Origin: Casuarina equisetifolia
Lineage: Eukaryota > Streptophyta > Magnoliopsida > Fagales > Casuarinaceae
Length of the DNA stretch: 64,000 bases
Reading direction: 5' to 3'
NCBI GenBank assembly: GCA_028551475.1
Contig: CM052355.1
Location: 10,044,001-10,108,000 of the forward strand
Shown: piece after piece, positions 38,812 to 52,799 of the stretch
Layout: every line of letters begins with the position of its first letter
Position numbering within the stretch: position 1 is the first letter of the stretch
Program-made: the position numbers and the translations under genes
The notes under the pieces: generated by a model
Database searches by the model: none
What the model was told of the DNA's origin: nothing
The model's input: only the letters and a program-made list of their open reading frames with translations

Positions 38812-38991
38812 CTAGATTTCAGGGAAGGCTTCCCCCACCAAAATCTCTTCGTCATGGGATTGCATAGCATCTTCCTGTTGTCCCGTATCATTCACTATGA
38901 TCTCTACGCGACCATGTCGCCACACTCCCACGAACGAGTCCGTTATCCCCAAATCAATCCCTATCGCTGGCATTGCACATTCGCTGTCCAT
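38812..38991 (-). pseudogene. HSP70 first-exon fragment (copy 3)
   Basis: The minus strand from ATG 38991 reads [20 protein letters not shown] then [17 protein letters not shown] and LVGEAFPE, i.e. HSP70 exon 1 with many changes (GTTYS to GITDS). It ends at a stop at 38812 with no donor and no second exon. It is a leftover of a third array member. Confidence 0.75.
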
Positions 38992-39078
38992 TCTCAGCGT
39001 CTGTAAGATAACGTAGATGTAGCAGATGAAGGAAGACAATGATCCAATGGCACTGAAACTTTCAAAATGGTCCTGCAA

Positions 39079-39835
39079 ATTAGCCGAACCTACATATACA
39101 ACTAATTTTTATTTTTATTTTAAAAAATTTTAAAACTGCAATTGATCCTGATAAGATACCAGATTTCTGGTATGTCTCATTTAAGATATGAATCAGTTAT
39201 ATTTTTCATACATAAAAAGTGTTATACTTATTGTACAATTTTAGCATATATAATGTGTATAAACTATCAACTTTAAAGGACAAGGGTTGATATACGAAGA
39301 CATTTGATGCAATACCTTACTGATACACGGACACTATATTTGGGCATCAGATATATTATTTTAGTCACTTGTATAAGGTGATATACATTGTGAATCAAAT
39401 CAATATATAACATATTTTTCCTCCATGCCAACTACTTTTCACTTTGTCTTGGCATTTTATTGGCATCTCATCTTTCGCATATCTGGGAACATAATCGTAT
39501 CAGGGTCCCGTATTGGAACGTTTGCAATGCAATTGTCATGTTTGATACTTTCGCTGCGTCTCTCTCAAACTTAGTCTCTTCCTCAGTCTGTCTGTGTCTT
39601 TTGTAGCTAGAACCAGTGTAGTTAAAAGTGCTGCTCGCCGGATTGGCCCACGAAATAGCCTATAGCCAATAGCCATTGTTTCAACCCGTCGGGGCCATTA
39701 TCACTGTTTTGATTTCTTGGAGTGTTTAGGCTTAAAGTACTCTTTTAAAAAATCTTAAAAGGATTGCAAGAACCATTGTTTGACTTGGGCACATACAACT
39801 ATCATTATTCTCGCAAAACCGGTGAAGGAACATTT
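39079..39835. other. Intergenic, AT-rich
   Basis: Nothing recognised. Confidence 0.4.
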
Positions 39836-40030
39836 CATCATCATTGGCTAGGGCGCAGGGTAGATTTCTAAACACCTAGTTTAGGCTCATTTACAAAACA
39901 TGCCTCTAATCCAACTTACTAGAATTTTAATTTGCACCGAAAATTAGTTTTGGAACTGTATTTGCACGCAACCCAACTGAAAAGAAGCGCACATAACATT
40001 CAAACCATCAACCACAAAACGAGAACTTAA
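39836..40030. repeat. Second copy of the HSP70 3'-flank segment
   Basis: Paralogous to 31737-31935 (shared CTAATCCA, CTTACTAGAATTTTAATTTG, GCACATAACATTCA). In the first locus this lies just 3' of an HSP70 gene. Here the expected HSP70 body at higher coordinates is absent, suggesting deletion or rearrangement. Confidence 0.7.
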
Positions 40031-40598
40031 AACTATGGAAGTATACGTTCCTAAAGCTGTACAGGGCAATAGAATTGGCAACAGCTTTGGACAGCGTGCA
40101 GAAAATGCTTTCGCTGCTCTTCTAAGCTCATTACCAAATCCAGTGAACGTGCCGCGTGTTACCTCTATGCATGCACCACGTTGTTGGAAGCTGTCCCACG
40201 TCGGTCTCTAATGTTGAGTTCATTAACTTTATTAGTAGTGGTATCCTTACTTATTATAAAGTTTTTTGAAGAGATAAACCCGTTTTTTATATAGTATTAA
40301 AGTCAAGTTTGGCCCCGGACGATCCCAATAGTGGCCCTCCCCTCTTGGTCCCTATCTCTTCTTATAAAGGCTTTTGAGGAGATAGGTTGGATATATCAAC
40401 TTTGACAAATTTCAATAAAGTTTTATACCTATTCATTCGATTATATAATAAATTATTAGTTATTATATTCTGTCATATGTATTTTTTTAACATGTTTGAT
40501 ACCTCAATCTACTTGTGCGTTATCAATATAAATAATAAAAGCATTGTCCTTAGTTTACACAAAAAAAAAAAAAAAAATTTGACAATTCAACTCTCCAG

Positions 40599-40812
40599 CA
40601 TGGCTTGTCGGGGCATTCAAAAGGTATCAGCCCAAACCGGAGGAAGCTTCTACATCAGCTATTAAACGGGTCAATGCACCACCGCCTGATCATCCTGAAA
40701 ACCCAAAAATCAAGCCTGAAAGCATGAAACGTCCACTGAAGTCCTTCCTTCTCCCAAATCCTCGAAGGTCGGCTTTGAAGGTGCACCTTCCAAGGAAAAT
40801 AACTGACGTATA
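40599..40812 (+). other. Unrecognised coding-like stretch (about 70 codons)
   Basis: An open frame after a possible acceptor (CTCTCCAG) reads through FKRYQPKPEEASTSAIKRVN, then APPPDHPENPKIKPESMKRP and LLPNPRRSALKVHLPRKITDV to a TAG at about 40810. The Pro/Lys/Arg-rich composition looks like real protein, and the frame ends in a stop, so it could be the last exon of a gene whose upstream exons are lost or unseen. I do not recognise the family. A 17-A run sits just upstream. Confidence 0.3.
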
Positions 40813-41368
40813 GCCGTTGAGTATGAGAACATTTGTAAAGTTGGCCAATGAGATTCGACAGAACAATTCCATTTAATGACATGATTGTGCGGGAATTATA
40901 TCTCTTATGTCACTGGTAGATATGTTATTTTTAAGGAATTAGTGTTATGGGTTTCCCCTTTGGCAAGTGATATAGTTCAACGTTTAGTTTCATATATATC
41001 TTTATTTTAGAAGTATTACATTTATTCATGTTAATTACCTAGTCACCATGCATTTTAATTTCTTTCTTTTGGGTCATTTTTCTACAGTGGAGTACCAATT
41101 TTACCGACAGCAGCTTTCTTGGCTTGTTGGGAAGGACCATGTCTCGTAGCCCAGTAAGTTTGCTTATAAATTGTTGCTAATGGAGAACCACTTGATTATA
41201 AGGAAGCCCATTACGATACACTTGTTTCTCTTATCGAAGTGTTGACACTAGGTCCAAATTGTTTAAGAAAATTCCTTGCATAACTTGCTTATGTTATGCA
41301 GTTTCGGCTAATTAAACATATATGTGGAGACCTATGAAGTTTTGGAGTGATAATATAGGCAATGGATG
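40813..41368. other. Intergenic, AT-rich
   Basis: No gene or repeat recognised. Confidence 0.4.
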
Positions 41369-41664
41369 TGTATCACATATAGAATAGCTAGATTGTCTTG
41401 TTGTTTGAAACAATAAATTAATTCAATAAGATGATGAAAACTTTTCGTAGTTATATCTCATCCCTACTATAACATATGCGGAACATGTTTTCTCTCTCTT
41501 TAGCTGTATTATGATATGTATCACATATAGAATAGTTAGATTACCATGTTGTTTGAAATAATAAATTAATTCAATTAGATGATGAAAACCTTTCGTAGTT
41601 ATATCTCATCCCTGCTATAACATATGCGGAACATGTTTTCTCTCTCTTTAGCTATATTATGAGA
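41369..41664 (+). repeat. 148-bp tandem duplication
   Basis: Two direct copies (41369-41516 and 41517-41664) differ by a few substitutions. Each contains TGTATCACATATAGAATAG at its start and CATATGCGGAACATGTTTTC near its end. No coding content was seen. Confidence 0.9.
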
Positions 41665-42853
41665 TGCATTTTATCGTTTTGTTTTTATTTTTATTTTTAT
41701 TTTTGTATTCAAGATCTTTCTACGTACAATCTGTTTAATATTTATTTATAATTGTATTTCTAAGGCTTTTAAGTATAGTGCCCCATTCTTATTCACTGTC
41801 ACTTATGTAAAACTTCCCACCCTCCGCCCAACCCTTCTTTACTATATGTGACGCCTCCTTAATAACCACAGCCATCAGGGTGAAAATGTTCAAAATTGTA
41901 TTCAGCCAAATACTGAATGTAGCTATGTTGCCTGCATGCGAGTTCAATAATCGGCTTGTCAAAGTGTCTTAACAAAATTCACATTGGAACACCTCTCTGA
42001 ATCTATACATGTATAGTAGATTTATTTTCATTTAATTTTGTTTCTACTTTCTTTTAAACAGGATGCCTGCAATAGGTTTACCTTTTTGGTTTTTGAGTTC
42101 TCAATTTAGGAGCAGAGCCAGAGCCTCAAGATCTTTTGCTCTGCCTCCACTGGTCTGAGGTATGGAACCTAGCATAATTTCTCCTTCACTCTCATTCAGG
42201 TTTTTACGTAGAGCTTGAATAGATCTCTTGTTTGGACTTCTATGTTTTCACTGAAATTTGGGACTGGGGAGGCTAAAGGTTGACATACATTCTGTTAATG
42301 CTTATCCAATAAAAGAATAGAAAAATTGTTGGGACATTATATTGTAGCCCTGGGTTTCACAGCTTTGTCGAAACATAATATGAGAACCTCTAAAGAAATA
42401 ACTTCAAATCATCGTTCATATAAACATTCAGCTGTCTATTATGCTCCAAATATGAATAACAATGTAATGCAACAAAGTTGATGAACTCTTAATTCATTGA
42501 GAAAGCTAAAAACCAAGTTCAGAAAAATTATTAAACCACAAACTAATCTGTCCAACAATAACAGTAATAAAGCAGCATAAAAAGGTTACATAACATCATT
42601 AACTTGAAAACAATCTCTAAGAGAGGAAGGAAAACAACAAATGTAGGTTTTATCCAAGGCCTGACACGCCCAGACCAGGACCACGAAAATGATTGACTCT
42701 CAAGGGTTCGAGGTAAAGTAAATATATCATCATACGTGACAAGAGTGTAGGAGACTGTTAAGTACCAATGCTGAGGACCACTTAAAAGCCAGTTTTATGA
42801 GGACGCAAGAACGGTTGCAATTTTCCCGAGGAGCATGTCCAGCATCTGCAGTT
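41665..42853. other. Intergenic, no gene recognised
   Basis: A ~35-bp phrase at about 42090-42125 (GGTTTTTGAGTTCTCA then AGGAG) resembles one at 28468-28500, suggesting a shared dispersed repeat. Confidence 0.35.
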
Positions 42854-43620
42854 CTACGTTTTCCACTGCTTCCACTTGGAATTAGGTTCAAGTTCTTCAG
42901 TGTCAAAAATTATCTTTAGGCCTATTGTTCCAGCTCTTATGGACTGTTTCCTATCCACAGTAGATGCATTTATTGGGACAACTTGTTTCCAACCTGGAAT
43001 TCAACACCTCGAATGGCCCATTTAAGGGGGAGCTTGCGGCAACGTGGATGTAAATCCCAGCTCTTTGCTTTATATTAGTAAACAAAGCCATTTGTAGCCT
43101 TTCCCCATGCGTTGCAATACCTTGTGCATCTACCACAGTCTTACCTACAGCATTTTCCTGGTGGTTCTTCATAGATTTGGAAGGTGCATCCTTTAAAGGA
43201 CTTAAGTAGTTTCATGGCGGCTGAACAACCATTCCTATGGAGATTAAAGTTCCAAGGCTTACGTCTATATCTTGGTCCATAATCAGGCTCCTTGCATGAA
43301 TTCCTCACACATGGCATTTGAAATTCGCTTATCTCAAGCTCATGCTTATATAACGATACACTTGTTCCTTTCATCTGCTTGAACCGTTGCAGCAGCAGGA
43401 AATTACAATCATGAGGCAGGTAGGCAGGTAGGCAGTTCAAGCTGGGTGTTAGCCTTCTCAATGCATCCTGGTATGAATGGTAAGAAAGATGAGGGACCGG
43501 CGAACCACTTCTGCGCTGTATTAAGAGGGGATTGCGAAAGTATTTTTGGTGACTGATTTTAGCAGATCTTGGTCTGTAATTGAGTTGAGCTAATTCTAAA
43601 TCTGGAGTACACAATTCGAA
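42854..43620 (-). pseudogene. Unrecognised, probably frameshifted gene
   Basis: Long open stretches on the minus strand change frame along the locus: 43620-43141 (about 160 codons, ending EEPPGKCCR then stop), 43172-42951 (KTVVDAQGIATHGERLQMAL... to IYCG stop) and a third frame to a stop at 42854 (NASTVDRKQSIRAGTIGLK, then IIFDTEELEPNSKWKQWKT). GTAAGA at the first frame's end could be a donor, so genuine splicing is possible, but no in-frame exon set emerged. Cys- and Arg-rich parts such as CVRNSCKEPDYGPRYRRK look protein-like. I do not recognise the family. It may be a decayed gene or a lineage-specific one with short introns. Confidence 0.35.
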
Positions 43621-44835
43621 TTCTTGATTGAAAAATTACATACTATTCAAGTTTAGGTTTAAGTTTAAGTTTAAGCCAAAAGTTTTAGACCACTAATTTC
43701 CACCATTTATAAATGCAACTTTTGGACAGTTTGGGGGAGGGCTGGCAGCGAGGCCTGATTAACCACTCAACGACCAACTACAACGATAGACGTCGGGAGC
43801 GATCTGGTTGGCAGGCAAGTCAATAACCACAAGAAATTTAATACCATTCTTAAAAGAGATGTCGCCCTTGGGCCGATATGTCACTGGCAAGGATAGGATA
43901 AATCTGCCAGCCAATGTTCATATCGATATCAAATTCCATATGTTCTTGTAAGTCTTGAACATGCGTCAACATAGAAATATTGGAGCCGCGGGTCGGATAA
44001 AACGAGGGAAGACTTTTGGATGCTAATGAATCCAGAAAATACAATTGTCAGGAGATACGAAGCATGACTTCGTAGGTAGCAATTAAGATTTAACATAATC
44101 GAGTTAGTTAGTGGTCGGACCAAGTGGCTGAACCCCGAAAAGAGGTCAAAGTAGTTGGAAGTTAGAAACCTTATTTAAACATTGCCAAAAGTAAACCGGT
44201 TATTGGCCAAAAAAAATAATGATTGATTCTTGAGTAATTTGTTTTTGGGTTCTTTTGAAAATAGTGGTTCTCTATATTATTAATATTTAACTTATATCTT
44301 TCTTATATGCGTAAGTAATTTAATTTCTTAATAATTAGTTTTAATTTATAATGACATCAGAATTGAAGTTTTAAGTATGGCATTTTATAACATATAGACT
44401 GAGTTTCTATAATTTCGTCTTCATTTATGATTATCAATTTTGAATTGTGAAATTTATTTGTAATAAACGAAAAGAAGTTGTATTAAAAATATTTTTTTTT
44501 TCTATATTTCCTTTCTTATTCTCTTTTTAGAGCTCACAACATCCTCCTTACAAGTAGGCCCGACGGAGTGAAAAATTAGGCCTCGTTGGCGGGCGAGGAA
44601 GAAGAGTTAAGGCGTGTCGTTTATCAACCGAGGGAGTTAGCTCTCCTACCCCAACCATACACCTTCAATGCGTTTCCATAACCCTCACATGACCTCTGTA
44701 ATAAATGTCACTAATACTCTCTGATCATAATACTTTCTGGATCTCCCCCTGTCCTTCGGTGCTCAGCCTCCTTGAGCAAAGAGGCTTCGTCCATTTTGAG
44801 AACTTGGTCTCTCTGTCTCTCTTGCGCGCTCAAAG
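43621..44835. other. Intergenic, 5' of the ECR gene
   Basis: No gene is seen. 43650-43680 has degenerate TTTAAG/TTTAGG repeats. The ECR promoter presumably lies in 44560-44830; the CT-rich leader is at 44808-44825. Confidence 0.4.
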
Positions 44836-47800
44836 ATGAAGGTCTCCGTCGTTTCACGGAGTGGTAAAGAAGTTGTCAAGGGTGGCCTTGACCTCAGTGA
44901 TTCCGTGCGTTTTTCTTTTCGTTTCTCATATTATTCTCCTTGTTTTTGGAATTCGTAAGAATGATGCGAGTTACTGTAAATCTCTGTTTGATTTCCGAAA
45001 AAAACCGGAGGATGCTTGATTCAACTGGGTCAGACGGTGATGCGAGGTCCAGTTTGGTGCAAGATTGGATTTTCTATAATGATTATGGCCAACAGTTTTT
45101 TTTTTTTTTTAATTTAAATTTTTTAATTTAAATTTTAATTTTTTTTAATTTTGGGCTTTGTTTGGTCCGGTCAAAAATTTCCCCCTGTTTTTCTCGATGG
45201 AGCAATTATGATTATTGATGTCTTTGTGTTCGTTTGCAGGCTACGGTTGCAGATCTGCAGGAGGCCATTTACCGGCGAAGTAAGTGCTAGATGTGCTTCC
45301 TCTGGCCTTTTACGCGAACTTTTAGCTTGTTAATTCTGATTTGCTGGTCAGTGATTCAATGTTTGGCAAAATGGATTAGTTACGTTGAGGCAGGTCTCCA
45401 CAAAGCGTTACTTTCCACTTCTGGGTCTAGTAATGTTATCTCAGTGTGAATTTGAGGACTAAAACTCAATTTAGGCGTTCGTACATGTGTTCATTTCCTA
45501 CTGAAATTTATTGATAGTCAATAAAATAGCTGCCGAAATTCGAGTACAGGAGTACTTTAGACTCTCCTTGATTGTCCATGTCCTACAGACTTTGTTTTTG
45601 GAGATGTGAGGGACATTCTTCCTTATTTCCTCTCTTGACTTGGTCGGTCATTTGGATGTTCTTTATTTCTTCCAATCTTCTTGTTAAGAGTCAGTGAGAT
45701 GCTCCCTTCTACTTGTTAAGATTCGGTGAGATGTGAGGGACATTCTTCCTTATTTCCTCTCTTGTCTTGGTCGGTCATTTGGATGTTCTTTATTTCTTCC
45801 AGTCTTCTTGTTAGGAGTCAGTGAGATGCTTCCTTCTACCTAAAGCTAAATTAGACATTGGTTGTTTGCATCACGTAGGTGCAACCTTTTTACTGATAAC
45901 TTGCCAAATACAGATTTGTCTTTCAACTGCATATCGCTAACAAAGGTTGTATCTGTAAGAGGACAACACATTTTATTTGTGTTTATCTGGAGCATAGCTG
46001 CCCCTGCAAATTTGAATATTGCTCACATATTGTTTAGCCAAGAATCACGGCATTTAAGGAACTCCATTGTTACCCTTCTTACATCAGTTATGATCTACGG
46101 CTTGTAAGAAATCATTGTTCAATCTCATATGGTGAACCATAATTACATTGTGGAGGGTCATTTGATTAAGTTATTTTCAGATATCATGTATCTAAGAAAC
46201 TATTGGTTTTTGTATAGTATGAATCCAGGCATACTGGATAGTAAATATTTGTACTGTACATTGCAATGTGTTTTCGATTTTGTACCTCTTTTCTTTGATG
46301 TGATCTTCCTATGAGAACTTTATAAATTAATTGGATCATTAAGGTTTGTATTCCACATCAGCAATAGACATTTCTGTTTCATTTATATTTTCTGTACTTC
46401 TGGAGTCGAGAATTGAGGCATGGCCTTTCCTAGCCCATCATGATAGGCTTATTCACTAATGTCAAATTTGTTATGGCCAATTTTGCTTCTATGCTTTTGT
46501 ATCATTTTGATCCTTGAAGTGTGAAGAGATGTTTATGTGTTACAGCAATAGACATTTCCGTTTCATTTATCTTTTCTGGACTTCTGGATTTTAGAATTGA
46601 GGCATGGCCTTTCCTAGCTCATAATGATAGGCTTATTCACTAATGTCAAATTTGTTATGGCCAATGCTGAGGCTTTGCTTCTATGCTTTTGTATCATTTT
46701 GATCCTTGATGTGTGAGGGGATGTTTATGTGTTACAGTCTTGCTTTCTCATGTGATATCACTAATCCAGTTTCTTGGTCTTAAATCAACAGCCAAAAAGT
46801 TCTACCCTTCGAGGCAGCGGTTAACACTTCCTCTCCAACCGGCATCAAAGGAGAAGCCAACTGTTCTTAACTACAAGAAAAGTCTTAAGGACTATTGCGA
46901 TGGAAACTTAAACCACTTGACTGTAGTTTTCAAGGACTTGGGCACACAAGTTTCTTATCGTACACTTTTCTTCTGGGAATACCTGGGTCCTTTGATCCTT
47001 TATCCCATTTTTTATTACTTCCCCGTCTATCAGTACTTTGGTTACAAACAGGAGCGTGTTATCCACCCAGTTCAAACATACGCTTTGTACTACTGGTGCT
47101 TTCATTACTTCAAAAGAATTATGGAGACTTTCTTCGTGCATCGGTTCAGCCATGCTACCTCACCACTTTCCAATGTGTTTCGTAATTGTGCATATTATTG
47201 GACCTTTGGTGCCTATATTGCTTACTATGTGAACCACCCACTTTACACCCCCGTTGGCGATCTCCAAATGAAGATTGGGTTGGCATTTGGATTGCTTTGC
47301 CAAGTCTGCAACTTCTATTGCCATCTCTTGCTGAGGAATCTCCGCAGTCCTGATGGGAATGGAGGATATCAAATTCCTCGTGGCTTTCTGTTTAACATTG
47401 TGACATGTGCAAATTACACCACAGAGATTTATCAGTGGTTAGGTTTCAACATTGCAACTCAGACTGTTGCAGGATATGTTTTCCTTGTGGTTGCTACTGC
47501 TATCATGACAAATTGGGCCCTTGCAAAGCACCGCCGCTTGAAGAAGGTAACTTCCATTAACTTTTTGTTCAATGAGTAACACTTTTCTTCTTTTCTGCTT
47601 CTAGCTGCAAGGATTCCCTATAAAAGGTTGGGGCACCTATTTCTGATGATATATCAAATCAAACTTTTGCGTATAGGGGTATAATTGTATTTTGTAGAAT
47701 TAGGCTTTCTCATGATAATCTATAAAGGTGAGGCTTAGGACACTTAGTTTGATTTGATATGGACAGAGCCACAAAATTGAGTGATCAAGCTGTTGGAGAG

Positions 47801-48361
47801 TCTAGAGAGAAAATGTGGGGAGTATTTCTAATTCATTTGGGCCTATGAGACTTAATTGGGATTAGTTTGGTCCAAAATTCCCTTTGTTTAGTAAAAAAAT
47901 TGTCAAGCTTTATCAAATTCAATGGAGTCCTTTTTCTTGTTTCATCTGGAAGTTGATTTGAACTTTGTACAATCATAAAATGCCTCCCATCTAAAATTTT
48001 GAGTGTCGTTGTTGCTACAATTGTTAAGAAATTGAGCAAATTACCGAACAAAGATTAGTTGATCAAAGTTAATGGCATGGAGGGAAGGAAGTCCATCTGT
48101 GTACATGTTGTGGTTAAGAGGATGACAACAAGCCGTTTCTCAGTGTCTTTGCACTGCGAAAAGATCTTGATGCCTATTCTGTCTTTTGCAAACATATTTG
48201 CAAGTCAGCGAAATGAGAAACTTCAATTAGGGCCCCTAACTTGTTCCTATTTTACCAATTTGCTTCTTACCTTGGAAGCCTTGTCATTGCAGCTATTTGA
48301 TGGCAAAGAAGGAAGACCCAAGTATCCACGCAGATGGGTGATATTACCTCCATTCCTGTAA
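44836..48361 (+). CDS. CER10: Very-long-chain enoyl-CoA reductase (ECR)
   Basis: Four exons (44836-44904, 45240-45279, 46792-47546, 48293-48361) give 310 residues, the same length as Arabidopsis CER10. The ER-membrane enzyme reduces trans-2-enoyl-CoA, the last step of each elongation round that makes very-long-chain fatty acids for wax, sphingolipids and storage lipid. A ubiquitin-like N-terminus ([16 protein letters not shown]...) is followed by the steroid 5-alpha-reductase-type C-terminal domain with several membrane segments (e.g. [20 protein letters not shown], the conserved [18 protein letters not shown] and [29 protein letters not shown]). It ends [11 protein letters not shown]. All phases agree (A|CC joins exons 2 and 3). 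Without splicing, intron 3 would add a false stop at 47577. Intron 2 (1.5 kb) carries two separate tandem duplications. Confidence 0.95.
45601..45840 (+). repeat. 127-bp tandem duplication in ECR intron 2
   Basis: Copies start at 45601 and 45728 (GAGATGTGAGGGACATTCTT) and are about 95% alike by eye. They share CTTGGTCGGTCATTTGGATG. The repeat is fully intronic. Confidence 0.85.
46361..46737 (+). repeat. 184/193-bp tandem duplication in ECR intron 2
   Basis: Copies 46361-46544 and 46545-46737 both start GCAATAGACATTTC and both end GTTTATGTGTTACAG, an acceptor-like sequence. The second carries a small insertion (GCTGAG...). The copy lies just before the true acceptor at 46790-46791. Confidence 0.85.
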
Positions 48362-49764
48362 AAGAGACTGGTCATCTTGCCTCGTGCTCATCTCTTTTTG
48401 TCAAGATTAAATCTTGTCAGACCCGAACTTGAGTATCTTCCATTTGAATTACAATGTTAAAGATAGTATTAGTTTTTTCCTTTTGTGTGTTTCCTCTCGG
48501 TTCATAATTTATTTGGAAACTTTGCTCGTGTAACTTTTTATCAGATTGGTTTCTTCGCTACTTTTTTATAAGCACCGTCTTTTTGGCCTCATGATCTTAA
48601 AGGTACGAAACTTTGGCTCTTAGAAGAAGGCAATGCCTTGAGATCGTGAAGATCTTTGCAAGATTTGGATGATAAATATATGCTTTCAGCCGTAGATTAA
48701 AGGATGAGTTGGAATATTTGTCTGAATCCTATTCCACCATTTACTGTTACAACCGGGCATCTAGTAGTGGCCCAGTAATTTCTCCAGCAAACGACAATTC
48801 TGTGTCGCTTTTTTGAGAGAAAGGCCCTGACAACTTGCCATGATTTAAATGCTTCTTATTATGTGTGTTTTATGACACAAATGTGCTATAAAAGCAAGTC
48901 GATTCGTTGGAACTAAAAGCAAAGGAGCTTTCCGTCTCCAGAACCGTCCACCTCTCTGCAGCAAGTTAGTGCGGAGCTGTTTTGCCTATATTTCTTTTGC
49001 CTACCCAGAAGTGAACAAAAGCAAACAAAGAGTTTTGCTGCACTTTCAACCGAAGCTGGCATATAATTTGGGCTTGTTATTTTCTGTCCACGAAGGTGCC
49101 GACGGCAGACCAAAACCAGAGCTCTGTACGCCAGGAACAGTCTCTAAACGTGTTGATATTGCTCAACATGATCTAAGGACTTTGGATAAAGCATAACAAG
49201 TTAACAAAAAGAGTGGTGACCAACTAGTTTTGGTAAAAGAAGTCGCCTAACTTAGGCCGGAGCATATTTACGCCAAAAATGGGTCATATCTTTTGACGAG
49301 TTTTCAATTTTCTAACAGAAACTGTCAAGAACTTTCGTGGTTGCCATTCCATAATGAGTGGAAAGTAGACTCTGTCTTTCTTTTGCAACTCAAAAGCACA
49401 TCGTACGTTCTTGACATTCTTTTAAGGACATCCAAGTAGGCAAAGGAGTGGTAGACAACTATTCTTGGTTGGAAGCAGTTTCCTGATCTCGTTCCAACCA
49501 TATGTCCCGCTGAAAGTAAAAGCCTGCAGCTTTTCATGCCTGCCACTCCGTAATCACAAAAGCACACCCCTTCCAAAAATTGTAGCGGGTTCTGAAAAGC
49601 TGTTGACCTTATCAACCATCACTGAAGATGATGAGAAAAGAAAGGTCATAAAATAGTAACGGGTACAAAATACAAGCTCCATTAAAATCGGAAGCAGAGA
49701 AGGTAACAGCCATAAAATCAGAATCCGAATTAGATAATCCCAGCCCAGCCCACTGGACGCGTTC

Positions 49765-49766
<2 letters not shown>
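48362..49766. other. ECR 3' flank and intergenic
   Basis: The first ~250 bp is likely ECR 3'UTR. The rest shows no recognisable gene; the upstream end belongs to the actin promoter. Confidence 0.4.

Positions 49767-49804
<38 letters not shown>
49767..49804. repeat. (CT)n microsatellite
   Basis: About 18-19 perfect CT units, roughly 1.35 kb upstream of the actin ATG. A second CT-rich tract lies at 49950-49990 in the leader exon. Confidence 0.9.
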
Positions 49805-49807
<3 letters not shown>

Positions 49808-50028
49808 ATTCAATCCCGACAGTATCCACCTCCTAAATCCAACGGTCTACACCGCATTTCGCTCCTCTTATATTCCCCATTTTCCCATTTCGCCCTCCGG
49901 TGTGTCTGTCTCTCAAACAGACAGGTCTCTCCCTGCTCGCTCTGCCCCTCTCTCTCTCTCTCTCCATTTCTCTGACTCTCTCTCTCTGTCTTCCTCGCCT
50001 GCCTTCGTTCTCCGTCACACTCCGGAAG

Positions 50029-51135
50029 GTAATATCCCTTATCTCTTTCTCTTTAATCTGTTCGGTTATCGTGCAGATCTGCGCCTCTCTTTGTCTGATT
50101 TCCTAATTTGCACCGAGGTGTTTGAATACTTTTCTCTTTCTTTTCTTTCTTTTTCTTTTTTCCTTTCTTTGCTTCTTGGTTTTCATTAGCTGTTTTGCCT
50201 TCGTGGTTGATTGCATGAACGTGGATGTTTATGGTCTATCCTATGCGATATGTTTGATAGTTAACGGTCATAAATAAAAACGTGACGGATCTAAACTGGA
50301 GCACGTAACGCGGGATGGACATTGTGCTAATTGCTGTCAATCTCTCTGCTTTCGAGAAGCAATTAAATAAAAATGGTTAGGGAAGTTTAGGACAATGAAA
50401 ACGTAAACAAAGAACAAGGGATGAGAGAATGCGGTCTAATCCGGTTTGTGTAGCATGACGATAGTGACTGTCTGAACTAAGGAAAAGAATCAAGTTTGGT
50501 ACTCCTATCGTTCTTTATCAGGTTGAATGCATTTTTTCTTCGTTGGTGCTCTCCTTTAGCCTTTTATTTTAAAGCGTCTCATCCATATTGTTGTTGCTTT
50601 GGTGTAAAGTTAGAATCTTTTATTCCAACGAATTTGGGGGTTACATTTGTTGGGGATTTGCTATTGCCTCGAGAACTTCAGGTGCGAGTGGCATCCTTGT
50701 ACTCCTTGTTGATTTGATGATGCTCTGTTATTGCCCTGCTTAATTTCATACTAAGATGTCCAATCCATGGTATGGTAACATATTTGCAGCATGACCATAT
50801 TTAATGTATGCCTTTCCGCTCTGGTATGTTTCATTCGACTCTCCTTTTAGGCTAACGGAAATTTTTCTCAACAAAATTACCGATACGGATTTTTTGTTCT
50901 TATATTTTTTATATGAATATTAATGAATGCGGTGTATACTCTGTGTGCCCCTGCCCCTGGGACATGTGTGTTTATGTTTTGTGTATCTATTTCGTTTGTT
51001 TTGTCCATATAATATTCTAGTTGATAGATGCAAGATAAGGTGTAGATAGAAGAGGAAGGGAACTTCTTTATTAGATTCTTGTTCTGGTAGCTACATATTT
51101 TAAGCATTTCTGACTGATCATGGTTTATCCAATAG
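50029..51135 (+). promoter_or_regulatory. Actin leader (5'UTR) intron
   Basis: Donor GGAAG|GTAATATCC at 50029 and acceptor CCAATAG ending 51135 leave only ten untranslated bases before the ATG at 51146. Plant actin genes typically carry such an intron just before the start codon, and in several it boosts expression. The T-rich body fits. Confidence 0.7.
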
Positions 51136-51145
51136 GCTGTAGAAG

Positions 51146-52799
<1,654 letters not shown>

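Noticed and set aside
43650-43680. Telomere-like TTTAGG/TTTAAG repeats
   Set aside because: Only about four degenerate units; too short and impure for an interstitial telomere tract.
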